From contig JAHFEF010000009.1 in the NCBI GenBank assembly GCA_023248545.1, forward strand, positions 1-64,000: a stretch of 64,000 nucleotides of DNA, read 5' to 3'. Below are positions 44,274 to 53,131 of this stretch, piece by piece. The notes under the pieces were generated by a model, which was not told the origin of the DNA, made no database searches, and saw only the letters and a program-made list of their open reading frames with translations. The DNA is from Myxococcales bacterium (lineage in GTDB: Bacteria > Myxococcota > UBA727 > JABDBI01). Within the stretch, counting starts at the first letter, position 1, and each line of letters opens with the position of its first letter. The position numbers and the translations under genes are program-made.

Positions 44274-45184
44274 GCGAAAAAGTTGAATTTGAAATCACAC
44301 AGTCCAAAAAATCACACGCTTTCGGGCGTGCTCTGCGCATACTGAACGCTCACCCCGACAGAATCACCCCCAAGTGTGAATATTACGGCCGCTGCGGTGG
44401 ATGCCAGTTACAGCATGCCAGCTATGATTTGCAACTCAAACTCAAACAGCAATTTATTGAAGAGGCTTTGACGCGCATTGGCAAGCTGCAGAATATTCTT
44501 GTCAGCCCGATTATTGGCACTAAGCACCAGTGGGCTTATCGCCGACGCATCAAGCTACACAAACAAGGCGATCAACTCGGATTTATAGGCGTAGACAACA
44601 GCAGCTTTGTGCCGGTCACACACTGTGAGATTGATTCAGGCCAATCGCTCGATTTAGATCCGGATATTTTTGTGCAAGCACACCCTGAACAAAGCGAAAA
44701 GCTATATGGCGACTTGCTGAACCAGATTAAGCAGCTTGGTACCCCCAAAATACTAGACTTATATTGCGGCATGGGCATTCTGACAGCCAGGTTGGCCGCG
44801 CTCGGCTGCGAAGTCACAGGCATTGAATTAAATGCCAAGGCCATCGCCTGGGCACAAAAAAATCATGCGCACCCTATTCGCTGGGTAGTCGCAGACGTTG
44901 CCAAAGTCATGGCTGGTTATTTAAAACGAGATCGCCCTGCAGTCGTCCTGGTTAACCCGCCTAGAACCGGCCTAAACCCAGAAGTCACAAACGCGCTGGT
45001 CACATACAGGCCCAAACATATTTTTTATACTTCGTGTATGCCAGCAACTTTGGCGCGCGATTTGAAAATCTTGGTAGAAGCAGGTTATGTTATCGAACAG
45101 TGCCAGCCGTATGATCTGTTTCCGCAGACCACCCATGTTGAAACTGTAGTGACTCTATGCTTGAACTCATCCAAGACTTCCTGA
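44177..45184 (+). CDS. rlmD: 23S rRNA (uracil-C5)-methyltransferase, RlmD/TrmA type
   Basis: 335 residues. An N-terminal TRAM-like beta segment (residues 1-55), an iron-sulfur Cys cluster (CEYYGRCGGC near residues 73-82, with a later Cys in THCEID), and the SAM-binding methyltransferase domain (DLYCGMGILTARLA near residue 195; NPPRTGLNP near residue 258; the catalytic Cys in YTSCMPATLARDL near residue 283). The usual E. coli protein is about 430 residues; here the middle linker region is shortened. RlmC or TrmA activity cannot be separated by sequence alone. Overlaps xerC by 28 bases. Confidence 0.85.
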   Translation: MLITESVSNIAFGGHGVVRHEGKVVFVPFVLPGEKVEFEITQSKKSHAFGRALRILNAHPDRITPKCEYYGRCGGCQLQHASYDLQLKLKQQFIEEALTRIGKLQNILVSPIIGTKHQWAYRRRIKLHKQGDQLGFIGVDNSSFVPVTHCEIDSGQSLDLDPDIFVQAHPEQSEKLYGDLLNQIKQLGTPKILDLYCGMGILTARLAALGCEVTGIELNAKAIAWAQKNHAHPIRWVVADVAKVMAGYLKRDRPAVVLVNPPRTGLNPEVTNALVTYRPKHIFYTSCMPATLARDLKILVEAGYVIEQCQPYDLFPQTTHVETVVTLCLNSSKTS

Positions 45185-46005
45185 CTTACCTGGAACACAT
45201 CAAGCATGTGTCTGCTCATACACTCGATGCGTACCGCAATGACTTGACCCAATTTCGCGAATTTCACCCCAAGATAGCGCTCAAAGATCTCGATCACCGT
45301 CATATTAGAAGCTTTCTCGCGAGCGTTCGAAAAGACCACAAAGTCACTTCTGTGGCCAGAAAACTGAGCGCCATCAAATCATTCTTGCGCTGGTGCGCTA
45401 AAGAAGGCCATTTGCCTAACTCACCAGCCGAGATTGTTGAACACCCCAAATTGCCCCAATCGCTGCCCAAAAGCGTTTCGGTCGATGAAGCCTTTGCGCT
45501 GTGTGAGCCGCCCAATCAAGTGCGCGATCGAGCACTCATAGAACTGCTCTATGCATCGGGTCTCCGTGTGTCAGAGCTGGTCGGCTTGAACATCGAACAT
45601 GTTGATCTAAACAGCAAACTCGTACGCGTGATGGGCAAAGGCCAAAAAGAGCGCCTGGTACCGTTTCATGACACCTGTGCCGAGGCCCTCAAGCTTCTAA
45701 TCGTTGGACAGCCCGCGCAAATGCCGCTGTTCATAGGAGCCCACGGTGCCCGCATGAATGTCCGGGTCGTGCGCCGCCTGATTGGCCAATATGGCAAGAG
45801 CCTGGGGATTGGCGGCAGCGTGTTTCCCCATAGGCTCAGGCATGCGTTTGCCACCCACTTATTAGAAGGCGGCGCGGACTTGAAGGCCATCCAGGAAATG
45901 CTAGGCCATGCGTCGATTTCAACCACCCAACGTTACACAGAAGTCAACCTGGATTACCTGATGAAACTATATGATTCTGCTCACCCGCATGCAAAGCAGA
46001 AATAG
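45157..46005 (+). CDS. xerC: Tyrosine recombinase XerC
   Basis: 282 residues. Core-binding domain (residues 1-90) and catalytic domain with Arg in SGLRVSELVG near residue 145, Lys in GKGQKERLVP near residue 170, HRLRHAFATH near residue 237 and Tyr in TQRYTEV near residue 270. It overlaps the rlmD end, so it is probably translated by coupling. It is the second Xer recombinase in the window, about 6 kb from xerD; which is XerC and which XerD is inferred from neighbours. Confidence 0.9.
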   Translation: MLELIQDFLTYLEHIKHVSAHTLDAYRNDLTQFREFHPKIALKDLDHRHIRSFLASVRKDHKVTSVARKLSAIKSFLRWCAKEGHLPNSPAEIVEHPKLPQSLPKSVSVDEAFALCEPPNQVRDRALIELLYASGLRVSELVGLNIEHVDLNSKLVRVMGKGQKERLVPFHDTCAEALKLLIVGQPAQMPLFIGAHGARMNVRVVRRLIGQYGKSLGIGGSVFPHRLRHAFATHLLEGGADLKAIQEMLGHASISTTQRYTEVNLDYLMKLYDSAHPHAKQK

Positions 46006-46024
46006 TATATGATATATTTGTTTT

Positions 46025-46912
46025 ATGAACAAATATGAGATCAATAATATTGCTGGAAAAGTGAATCAATCGGGTGTTTTTACGGGTGTCGAAAAGTCAT
46101 CTGGGAAACGCATCGCGATCAAACTATTTTCAGGCGTCACAGAGTCACAAAAAGAAAATCTACTTCGTGATGCAAAAATTTTACAAAGCTTTTCGCACCC
46201 CCATATTGTCAAAATCTTGGACTCTGGAGTGGATGACGAAAACAATGTGTTTTACACGATGGAATATCTAGAAGGCACCCCGCTCTATGAGGTTGTTCCC
46301 AAAGATCGAGGCATGAGCTTTGAAGAGAGCTGGCCACTGATTGAAAAACCGGCTGGCGCGCTATCAGCCGTACATGAAATGGGCGTTCTCCACTTAGATC
46401 TGAAGCCTGGCAATATCCTGATGGTTTCAGGTGAACCTAAAATTATTGATTTTGGAATATTAACCCCGCAAAAGCCTGGTACTTTTAGGGGAACACCAGG
46501 TTATATCGCGCCAGAAGTGATTCTAGGCAGTAAACCCACGCTCCAATCGGACATCTATAGTTTTGGAGCCTTGTTGGCCTTCATATGGACCGGCCACAAA
46601 CTGTATCATGGGGATTCGGCCGAGAGCACACTCGCTCACCAACTGAAAAATCTGGGCACCCAGCTGGGCAATCCAGATTTGAGTCGCGTAATTGCACGCG
46701 CTACCAAGCAAGATGCTACTAAGCGTTATGCTAATTTGAGCGAAATGCTTAAGCCACTCAGTCTTTATCACCATGAGCAAGAGTATCGAGCTGAAGACCC
46801 AACGGAAGATCCCACCCAAACCAAATGGGGCCACTGGATCATTGGAAGCATTGTGATCACGTTGGTTTGTATTGCTGTGGGGATTTATTACTCGCTGCTG
46901 CATTCGATTTAG
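46025..46912 (+). CDS. Hanks-type Ser/Thr kinase with C-terminal TM helix
   Basis: 295 residues. Kinase domain residues 1-250 with Lys in RIAIKLF, HLDLKPGN (the usual HRD reads HLD), DFG in IIDFGILT and APE in YIAPEVI. The glycine loop is degenerate and the helix-C Glu appears as Asp (LLRDAKIL), so catalysis may be weak. A transmembrane helix near residues 270-290 (WIIGSIVITLVCIAVGIYYSL) leaves only a short tail, so there is no extracellular sensor. An AT-rich -10-like TATATT ends 6 bases before the ATG, but the -35 is poor. Followed by an ankyrin gene. Confidence 0.85.
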   Translation: MNKYEINNIAGKVNQSGVFTGVEKSSGKRIAIKLFSGVTESQKENLLRDAKILQSFSHPHIVKILDSGVDDENNVFYTMEYLEGTPLYEVVPKDRGMSFEESWPLIEKPAGALSAVHEMGVLHLDLKPGNILMVSGEPKIIDFGILTPQKPGTFRGTPGYIAPEVILGSKPTLQSDIYSFGALLAFIWTGHKLYHGDSAESTLAHQLKNLGTQLGNPDLSRVIARATKQDATKRYANLSEMLKPLSLYHHEQEYRAEDPTEDPTQTKWGHWIIGSIVITLVCIAVGIYYSLLHSI

Positions 46913-46921
46913 GGAATCGGG

Positions 46922-46940
46922 AAGGCACTTCAGTGCTTTT
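46922..46940 (+). terminator. Weak hairpin-T element after the kinase gene
   Basis: AAGGCACT, TC and AGTGCTTTT form a short stem followed by four T residues, 10 bases after the kinase stop. It is too short to be a strong terminator. Confidence 0.35.
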
Positions 46941-46962
46941 AAATGGGCATGGATAACTGCCC

Positions 46963-48576
46963 GTGACCCGAGTAACACAAGCACCCTACAGACCTCTTCT
47001 TGAACTCCGTGCGACAACCCCCACAGAACTTGAGATTCCATGGCTCGACCGGGATGTGGGTATTCAAACAGCCCCAGAGCCTCCTCCAAAAACCCGTCTG
47101 CAAACTATTTTAGAGCGCCCTAAATACCAAAACAAAGCGCTCACCCCATCAGATATCCGGGCCGTTCAACAGGAGCTCAACAAGGACCGCCCATTCAGAC
47201 GCCGATTCCCAAACTTTTCAGCAACTGTATTTGGCCTCGATGAGTTGGCACGCAGGCTCTACCATTCAGGCCGTTATCTGGATGCCGTCCGGCGTGGCGA
47301 AAATCCACCTGGCCCTGTTCCAACGGTTTTTGCTGAACAGGATGTCATGGCCAAAGGAGGTGAACAAGCCAGCACAGCACTCATCTTCGCTGCCAGGCAT
47401 GGCTTTACTGAGATAGCCCTCGCTCTGATAGATAGAATGACCCCAGCCGAACTCAGTTACCAGAACAAAGGAGGCTATTCAGCACTCACGTTTGCTGCCC
47501 GCGAAGGCCATCGCGCAATTTTCGAAGCCATCACAAAACGACTGTTGGCGCACCAGGTTTTTGCCCAAGTTCGGCCCGTGCTCAACTCGCAGTCCACGCA
47601 AGATTTGCTCAAAGCATATGTCGCAGCCGACCCCGATCGCGCCTACCCCTATTTTGTCAAGCCTAGCCCGGATCGAATCCAATTGCCTGAAACAGAACAC
47701 ATCCCGCCTATTTCAGACGAAGGAAAAACACAGATTTACGGCGCCCAAAACACAGAGTTGCTTGCCACCTATATTCTGGAACATACCCAATTTTTACCCA
47801 AAAAAGAACGTCAAAAATTAGAAGAAGTCCTAGGCAACGTCGAATCCCAAGAGCTGATTACATCGGTACCCAAAGATCCGGAAAAACGCGCCATTTTTTA
47901 TGCTTGCATGCGACAAAACCTAGAACATGTCTCGCTGAAGGTGGTCGATCCCGAAATTCCTGAAAAACTCAAAAAATCGGCTTTGTTTGGCATCTGGGAC
48001 AGCGCAGGAACTTGCGGAACCCAACAGTATCAACAAGTATCGCTGGCTCGAAAGTTGCTCACAGGGGATACTTCGAGCAATATAGAACAAACCCCCCTCG
48101 AAAAATTAGAGCATGTTTTGTTTCAGCTCCGCACTCAGATTATTAACCAAATTTCAGCACAATTAATGACCAAGAATCCACGTTGGAATCACGTTCATAT
48201 CTACAACGCCATTCTATCAAAAATTGGGAAAGAGGCCGGTGTCGCTGAGCCGATGGTCGACTATGCTGAAGACCCCCTCATGCCCAAGCTAGACAAAGAA
48301 GCGCTGCTCAAAGAATTTCAGAAGCACTACGAACCCTGCAAAATTATTGAAACACTGATCTCACAAATACCCGGCGTTTTGAGCGAGCTCATCGCGGGGC
48401 AAGAACAACCCGATCTGTTTTACAAAAACGTCGAGGACTCTGAATCACCGGATTATTATGCGCTGACCGATACCGCCATGCCTTCTTTGCTGATATCGCT
48501 GGGTATTTTTGAACTTCAAGAAATGCCAGGGTATGAAATGCCGCCGTTTTTGAGGCAGTTTGAAACCTCACCCTAA
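46963..48576 (+). CDS. Ankyrin-repeat protein of unknown function
   Basis: 537 residues from a GTG at 46963 that directly follows a hairpin (GGGCA...TGCCC at 46945-46962). No Shine-Dalgarno sequence. Two ankyrin-like repeats lie near residues 135-195 (TALIFAARHGFTEIALALI and SALTFAAREGHRAIFEAIT). The remainder is a long helical region without recognised domains, with a Pro-rich N-terminus (APEPPPKT). No signal peptide is seen, so it is either cytoplasmic or secreted by a signal-less route. Adjacent to a kinase, a regulatory or host-interaction role is possible but not shown. Its stop codon lies inside the REP-like element. Confidence 0.7.
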   Translation: MTRVTQAPYRPLLELRATTPTELEIPWLDRDVGIQTAPEPPPKTRLQTILERPKYQNKALTPSDIRAVQQELNKDRPFRRRFPNFSATVFGLDELARRLYHSGRYLDAVRRGENPPGPVPTVFAEQDVMAKGGEQASTALIFAARHGFTEIALALIDRMTPAELSYQNKGGYSALTFAAREGHRAIFEAITKRLLAHQVFAQVRPVLNSQSTQDLLKAYVAADPDRAYPYFVKPSPDRIQLPETEHIPPISDEGKTQIYGAQNTELLATYILEHTQFLPKKERQKLEEVLGNVESQELITSVPKDPEKRAIFYACMRQNLEHVSLKVVDPEIPEKLKKSALFGIWDSAGTCGTQQYQQVSLARKLLTGDTSSNIEQTPLEKLEHVLFQLRTQIINQISAQLMTKNPRWNHVHIYNAILSKIGKEAGVAEPMVDYAEDPLMPKLDKEALLKEFQKHYEPCKIIETLISQIPGVLSELIAGQEQPDLFYKNVEDSESPDYYALTDTAMPSLLISLGIFELQEMPGYEMPPFLRQFETSP

Positions 48577-48654
48577 ATCCCTCTCCAGCAACTGGAGAGG
48601 GACTTGAAATCCAATTCCCCTCTCCACAGGGTGGAGAGGGGTTAGGGGTGAGGT
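48566..48654. repeat. REP-like nested palindrome
   Basis: Outer arms ACCTCACCCTAA and TTAGGGGTGAGGT enclose two inner stem-loops, CCCTCTCC...GGAGAGGG and CCCCTCTCC...GGAGAGGGG. This is the layout of a REP/BIME or small MITE. It overlaps the 3' end of the ankyrin gene (supplying its last residues and stop) and reaches the rlmB stop, and could act as a bidirectional terminator. Confidence 0.8.
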
Positions 48655-49367
48655 CATGACCGCTGCCGCATGACTTCATACAGCAACACGGTCGCAGCGT
48701 CGGCTGCGTTTAAACTCATGTCCGGTGCACGCATGGGAATCTTCACGATTTCATCGCAGTGTTCCAAAACTTGGCGACGCAGGCCCTTTTCTTCATTGCC
48801 AATCACCAACGCAACCGGCTTGGTTAAATCGCATTTCCAAGCAGGTATTTTGGCCTGGTCACTGGTCCCAATGGCCCAGAGGCCCGCTTCTTTAAGCTGG
48901 TCTAAAGCTCGATTAATATTGGTCACCCGGGCAACCGGAATCCGCGCCAGCGTCCCCACAGAAGCTTTCTCTGCGATAGTTGTCACAGCAGCAGCCCGAT
49001 CTTTGGGGATCACCAACAAATCAGCCCCGAGTGCAAATGCCGATCTGGCTGCGCGACCCAAATTTCTGGGATCCTCGACGCTGTCTAATACGACACATAA
49101 ACTGGGCTTCTTGGACAGAGCTTGTTCGAGTTCAACATAAGGAAACTCTCCCACCACCAAACAAACACCCTGATGCACGGCGTCAGGACCGAATTTTTCT
49201 TGGAATTGTGCCTTGCCCCAAGTTTGAACCGGAAGCTTCAGCGACTTCGCCTTTTCGAGCACCTCCGGACGATCTAATTTTTCTTGAACCACCAGCTTCA
49301 TGGCTCTTTGAGGCTGATACCTGAGCGTCGCTAAAACAGCATGCGTGCCAAATACAAATTGCTCCAT
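48654..49367 (-). CDS. rlmB: 23S rRNA 2'-O-methyltransferase RlmB (SpoU family)
   Basis: 237 residues. N-terminal substrate-binding domain, then the SPOUT domain with DPRNLGRAARSA near residue 100, ALVIGNEEKGLRR near residue 190 and IPMRAPDMSLNAADAATVLLYE at the end. The usual SLNVSVA reads SLNAADA. RlmB methylates G2251 in E. coli 23S rRNA. It begins one base after a small gene, in the same direction. Confidence 0.92.
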   Translation of the reverse strand: MEQFVFGTHAVLATLRYQPQRAMKLVVQEKLDRPEVLEKAKSLKLPVQTWGKAQFQEKFGPDAVHQGVCLVVGEFPYVELEQALSKKPSLCVVLDSVEDPRNLGRAARSAFALGADLLVIPKDRAAAVTTIAEKASVGTLARIPVARVTNINRALDQLKEAGLWAIGTSDQAKIPAWKCDLTKPVALVIGNEEKGLRRQVLEHCDEIVKIPMRAPDMSLNAADAATVLLYEVMRQRS

Positions 49368-49580
49368 TTAAGGCTTGCCCTTTTTAAGCCGCGTCTTTTG
49401 CGAAACCACTTCGAGTTTGACACCTTTTTTCTCAGATGGAATCAACTTGATTTTAGCGTGAATTTCCAGCGTAGAGTCCGCAAAAAAAGCTTCCAAAAAC
49501 CCCCGCCACTCTTTGGCTAGGACCAAAAGCAGGTCTTGCTTGGTTTGGCCAGCTTTCTTTAACAAATCATAAATGTCCAT
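49368..49580 (-). CDS. Small conserved-looking protein, unknown (70 aa)
   Basis: 70 residues: a helical N-terminus (MDIYDLLKKAGQTKQDLLLVL) and a basic beta-rich C-terminus (KIKLIPSEKKGVKLEVVSQK). No family recognised. It abuts rlmB, so the two are probably one transcript. Its ATG is 38 bases from the divergent yqgE start. Confidence 0.55.
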   Translation of the reverse strand: MDIYDLLKKAGQTKQDLLLVLAKEWRGFLEAFFADSTLEIHAKIKLIPSEKKGVKLEVVSQKTRLKKGKP

Positions 49581-49582
49581 GG

Positions 49583-49612
49583 TTGCAGGCCTAGCAAACT
49601 TTATCCTATGAT
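49583..49612 (+). promoter_or_regulatory. yqgE promoter
   Basis: -35 TTGCAG at 49583-49588, an 18-base spacer, -10 TATGAT at 49607-49612, then 6 bases to the ATG. No Shine-Dalgarno sequence, so leaderless. Confidence 0.6.
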
Positions 49613-49618
49613 GCCACC

Positions 49619-50155
49619 ATGTTCCATTCCATCTCTCCCTGTCTGCTCATGGCACTCCCTGACACGGTCATGCTGCTCGCCATGCACCAGGAAGACAACG
49701 CCATGGGTTTTATTTTAAATCGCCAAACTAAACTCACTTTTCATGAGCTCATGCCTGATTTGGCCATCGAACCTAAAATACAAGATCGACGTGTTCTCTG
49801 GGGAGGACCGGTTTCTAAAAATTCTGGATTCTTGCTCTATGAACACGCCCCGAATAAGCCGTTGGATCAGGGGCTTAGTATTTCGGATAAAATCTCGATA
49901 TCGCCCTCTAAAAAACTTTTAGAACGCGCAGCACTCGGCGAACTTAAAGGCCGGTTTGACTTAATTTTGGGCTATATTGGATTTGGCCCCGGTCAGCTAG
50001 AGCGGGACTTAAACCAAGGCACCTATTTGCACACCGCGTTTTACGAAGAAATCGCGCTCAAGATTCCCCTGTCCGAACGCTTCGAACATGCTTTCGGGCA
50101 GCTGGGTGTCACTCCGATTGCCTTCATGAATGTTCAAGGTGGTGCACAAGCTTGA
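49619..50155 (+). CDS. yqgE: YqgE/AlgH family protein
   Basis: 178 residues of the UPF0301 family: AMGFILNRQ, RVLWGGPVSKNSGF and LGYIGFGPGQLERDL. The family is widespread; AlgH was named from alginate regulation in Pseudomonas, but its biochemical function is not established. Here it sits just before the pilus locus and ends inside the spacing of the pilB promoter. Confidence 0.92.
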   Translation: MFHSISPCLLMALPDTVMLLAMHQEDNAMGFILNRQTKLTFHELMPDLAIEPKIQDRRVLWGGPVSKNSGFLLYEHAPNKPLDQGLSISDKISISPSKKLLERAALGELKGRFDLILGYIGFGPGQLERDLNQGTYLHTAFYEEIALKIPLSERFEHAFGQLGVTPIAFMNVQGGAQA

Positions 50156-50181
50156 TCCCGCAGATAAGACCATGCGATACT
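50152..50181 (+). promoter_or_regulatory. Promoter of the pilus locus
   Basis: -35 TTGATC at 50152-50157, an 18-base spacer, -10 GATACT at 50176-50181, then 5 bases to the pilB ATG. It starts at the yqgE stop codon. Leaderless start predicted. Confidence 0.55.
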
Positions 50182-50186
50182 GACTT

Positions 50187-51884
50187 ATGTCGCTTCGCGC
50201 CCAAAACACCATTACCGTTGCCAGGGACCTAGCCAAAGCTGGCCAAATTTCTTCGGAGCAATTAGCCAACGCATTAGAAGCGCAGAAAAAAGAAGATAAA
50301 GACATCGGTGAATTTCTCGTTGAACAGGGGATCGTCACAGAAAAAGACTTCAATGACCGATTGGCTTCAAAAGCCGGCGTGCAGGCTATCTCTCTTGAAA
50401 ACTGGGTACCAGAACCCAATATTCTTAAAGCCATACCCCCGGATCAAGCCAGCAAGTGGAAGATTTTTCCGATCCAAGAAAAAAACGAAAAATTAACCGT
50501 CGCCATGGCCGATCCTTTTGATTTGGCAACCCTCGATGAAGCCCGCGGTGTCTTGGAGCGTGATTTAGATTGTGTTCTAGCGTCGAAAAAAGAAATCGAA
50601 GCGGCGATCTTAAAGCACTATGGTGAGGCCAAAAAAGCCAAGTCCGCCCCTCCCACTGGCTCAGTGGAAGTCATCAGTTACGATGTTCAACTCGGGCAAA
50701 CCAAAGTTGACGCTAAAACAGCCAATGCGTTGGCAGCCCAAGTGGTCTCATCTGTGGACCAACTGCTGCAGTCTGCCTTGCATGAGCGCGCCAGTGATAT
50801 CCACATGGAACCCACACGTGAGGGACTTAAAATCCGTTTTCGAATCGACGGCGTGTTGGAACCCTTTTTGATTTTGCCCCCGAACATGCAAGAAGCCATT
50901 CTTTCCAGAATTAAAATCATGGGCAGCATGGACGTCGCCGAACATCGAATCACCCAAGATGGCCGAACCAGACTTCGTATTGCCGACCGAGAATTTGACA
51001 TTCGAATTGCCACCTACCCAACCATGTTCGGTGAAGCTGCAGCCATTCGAATACTCACCAGAGACGACGTGATCACCCTAGACAGTCTCGGGTTTCTAGG
51101 AAAAGACCGCGATGTTTTTGAGAAGCTCATTCACCGGCCTCACGGTATTTTACTGGTTACTGGACCGACGGGTTCGGGCAAAACCACCACGCTCTATGCC
51201 GCATTGCAAAAAATCGACCGCGCTAAATGCCACGTTTTGTCAGTTGAAGACCCCATCGAAAATGAAATCGAAGGGGTTGATCAAACTCAGATCAATGCGA
51301 AAGCGGGTGTCACTTTTCCGACCGTCCTGCGTGCCATGCTCCGGCAGGATCCAGACGTCATCATGGTGGGCGAAATTCGTGACAAAGAAACCGCCGAAAT
51401 TTCACTCGGTGCCGCTATGACCGGCCACTTGGTGCTCTCGACACTGCACACGAACACGGCCATCGGGGCCATCGCGCGTCTCAATGATTTGGGCATCGAA
51501 ACTTATTTGATTTCTTCGACGCTATTAGGCGTCATCGCCCAACGATTGGTCCGCCGCATCTGTCAATCTTGCAAAGAACTTGTCACCGTTCCGCCAGAGC
51601 TCATCCGTGAGTTGGGCCCCAAAGGAGCCAGCATCAAGACCTACCATGGGCGTGGCTGTCAGGAATGCGAAGGCAGAGGCTTCAAAGGCCGCTTGGGCAT
51701 CTTTGAATTGGTCGAAATTGATGAAGAGTTTCGGGTTCTCGTAAACAACCATGCGCCCGATATTCGCCTTAAAGAAAAGGCCGCAGCAGCTGGCTTTCAC
51801 TCCATTTTAGAAGATGGAATCGAAAAAATAAACAATGGAATTACCACCATCGAAGAAGTCTTAAGAGTCTGTGGAGGCGAGTGA
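50187..51884 (+). CDS. Type IV pilus assembly ATPase (PilB/MshE type)
   Basis: 565 residues. N-terminal MshEN-type domain (residues about 1-150), ATPase core with Walker A GPTGSGKTTTLY near residue 325 and a tetracysteine zinc motif (CQSC then CQEC near residues 455-490). It powers pilus extension. It resembles GspE in the window but has its own platform protein next to it. No PilT-like retraction ATPase is visible. Confidence 0.95.
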   Translation: MSLRAQNTITVARDLAKAGQISSEQLANALEAQKKEDKDIGEFLVEQGIVTEKDFNDRLASKAGVQAISLENWVPEPNILKAIPPDQASKWKIFPIQEKNEKLTVAMADPFDLATLDEARGVLERDLDCVLASKKEIEAAILKHYGEAKKAKSAPPTGSVEVISYDVQLGQTKVDAKTANALAAQVVSSVDQLLQSALHERASDIHMEPTREGLKIRFRIDGVLEPFLILPPNMQEAILSRIKIMGSMDVAEHRITQDGRTRLRIADREFDIRIATYPTMFGEAAAIRILTRDDVITLDSLGFLGKDRDVFEKLIHRPHGILLVTGPTGSGKTTTLYAALQKIDRAKCHVLSVEDPIENEIEGVDQTQINAKAGVTFPTVLRAMLRQDPDVIMVGEIRDKETAEISLGAAMTGHLVLSTLHTNTAIGAIARLNDLGIETYLISSTLLGVIAQRLVRRICQSCKELVTVPPELIRELGPKGASIKTYHGRGCQECEGRGFKGRLGIFELVEIDEEFRVLVNNHAPDIRLKEKAAAAGFHSILEDGIEKINNGITTIEEVLRVCGGE

Positions 51885-51887
51885 CCA

Positions 51888-53099
51888 ATGCCCACTTTTA
51901 CGTTCAAAGCGCGAAACCAATCTGGCGAAGCTGTCGTGGGAGAGCTAGACGGCGACAGTGTTAACTCGATCAAAGAAGTGATCTCGGCCAAGGGCCTATT
52001 TCCAACCAATGTCCAAATCAAGGCCCTAGAAGTCTCGTCTTTCTCACTGTTTCAGAAAAAGCCAACCCCAAAAGATATTGCCAGCATGACCCGGCAGTTC
52101 CAAGCCATGTTCGCCGTCGGAACCCCTATGGATCGAATTTTATCGATCTTGGCGCGCCAACTGCAAAACCCCTCTCTCAAACAAGCCATGATTCGCATTC
52201 ATAAAGACGTCGCCTCAGGAACACGACTTTCCGTCGCGTTTCGGGCCTTCCCACAGTATTTTAGCCCTCTTTATATCAGCATGATTGAAGTCGGTGAAAC
52301 CGGGGGTGTGCTCGACAAAACCCTGCGAGAGATGGCCCTGATTCTCCAGAAAGAAACTGAGATCACTTCCAAAGTCAAATCTGCCATGCTGTACCCCAAA
52401 ATAGTCTTGTTCGTCCTGGGAGCAGTGATGTGGGGCATGTTGGCATTTGTGGTTCCGCCTTTTAAAACATTTTATTCACGTCACGGCGCAGAACTACCAA
52501 CGCCTACTAAAATCGTTCTCGCCATGAGCGAGCTAGCGACATCTTATTGGTATATTGCTTTATTCGGTGGAATTGCCGGTTACTGGCTTTGGAAACGCTT
52601 TTCCAAAACGGCTCTTGGGCAAGATTGGATTTCCCGCATCGCCTTCAAATTGCCCGTGTTTGGAAGACTCAACCGGCTCACAGCCAATGCTCGATTTGGG
52701 CACCTGCTATCCGGTCTGTACCGAGCCGGTGTACCCATTGCACACGCACTGGCTGTAGTAGCCAATACCATGAGCAATATTCACTATGCCAATGATGTCC
52801 TGGCCGTCAAAAAAGGCCTAGAACAGGGGAATTCGCTGTCCAAATGCATGGAACAAACAAAATATTTTGAACCGATGGTGCAGGAAGCTGTGTCAGTGGG
52901 TGAAAAAACAGGACAATTGGATGTTCTATTGGATGCCACAGCCACTTTTTATGATGCCGAAATAGACGATATTTTGAAAAACCTAGCAACCCTTATCGAG
53001 CCGATTTTACTTGTGTTTTTGTTCTCCGGAGTCACCCTACTGGCGCTAGCGATATACATGCCCATTTGGAATCTTTCCAAAGTAATTCTCCCAAAATAG
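51888..53099 (+). CDS. Type IV pilus platform protein (PilC/MshG type)
   Basis: 403 residues with the GspF-domain duplication (around residues 65-190 and 270-395) and three membrane helices near residues 170, 220 and 375. N-terminus MPTFTFKARNQSGE. It is the inner-membrane partner of the assembly ATPase, 3 bases downstream of it. Confidence 0.95.
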   Translation: MPTFTFKARNQSGEAVVGELDGDSVNSIKEVISAKGLFPTNVQIKALEVSSFSLFQKKPTPKDIASMTRQFQAMFAVGTPMDRILSILARQLQNPSLKQAMIRIHKDVASGTRLSVAFRAFPQYFSPLYISMIEVGETGGVLDKTLREMALILQKETEITSKVKSAMLYPKIVLFVLGAVMWGMLAFVVPPFKTFYSRHGAELPTPTKIVLAMSELATSYWYIALFGGIAGYWLWKRFSKTALGQDWISRIAFKLPVFGRLNRLTANARFGHLLSGLYRAGVPIAHALAVVANTMSNIHYANDVLAVKKGLEQGNSLSKCMEQTKYFEPMVQEAVSVGEKTGQLDVLLDATATFYDAEIDDILKNLATLIEPILLVFLFSGVTLLALAIYMPIWNLSKVILPK

Positions 53100-53131
53100 G
53101 TATATAGTGAAGAAAGAAGGGAGGGGTTTTC

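Noticed and set aside
53100-53131. A sigma-54 promoter for the pilin genes
   Set aside because: No GG/GC pair with -24/-12 spacing is present; a sigma-70-type promoter is visible before pilin 2.
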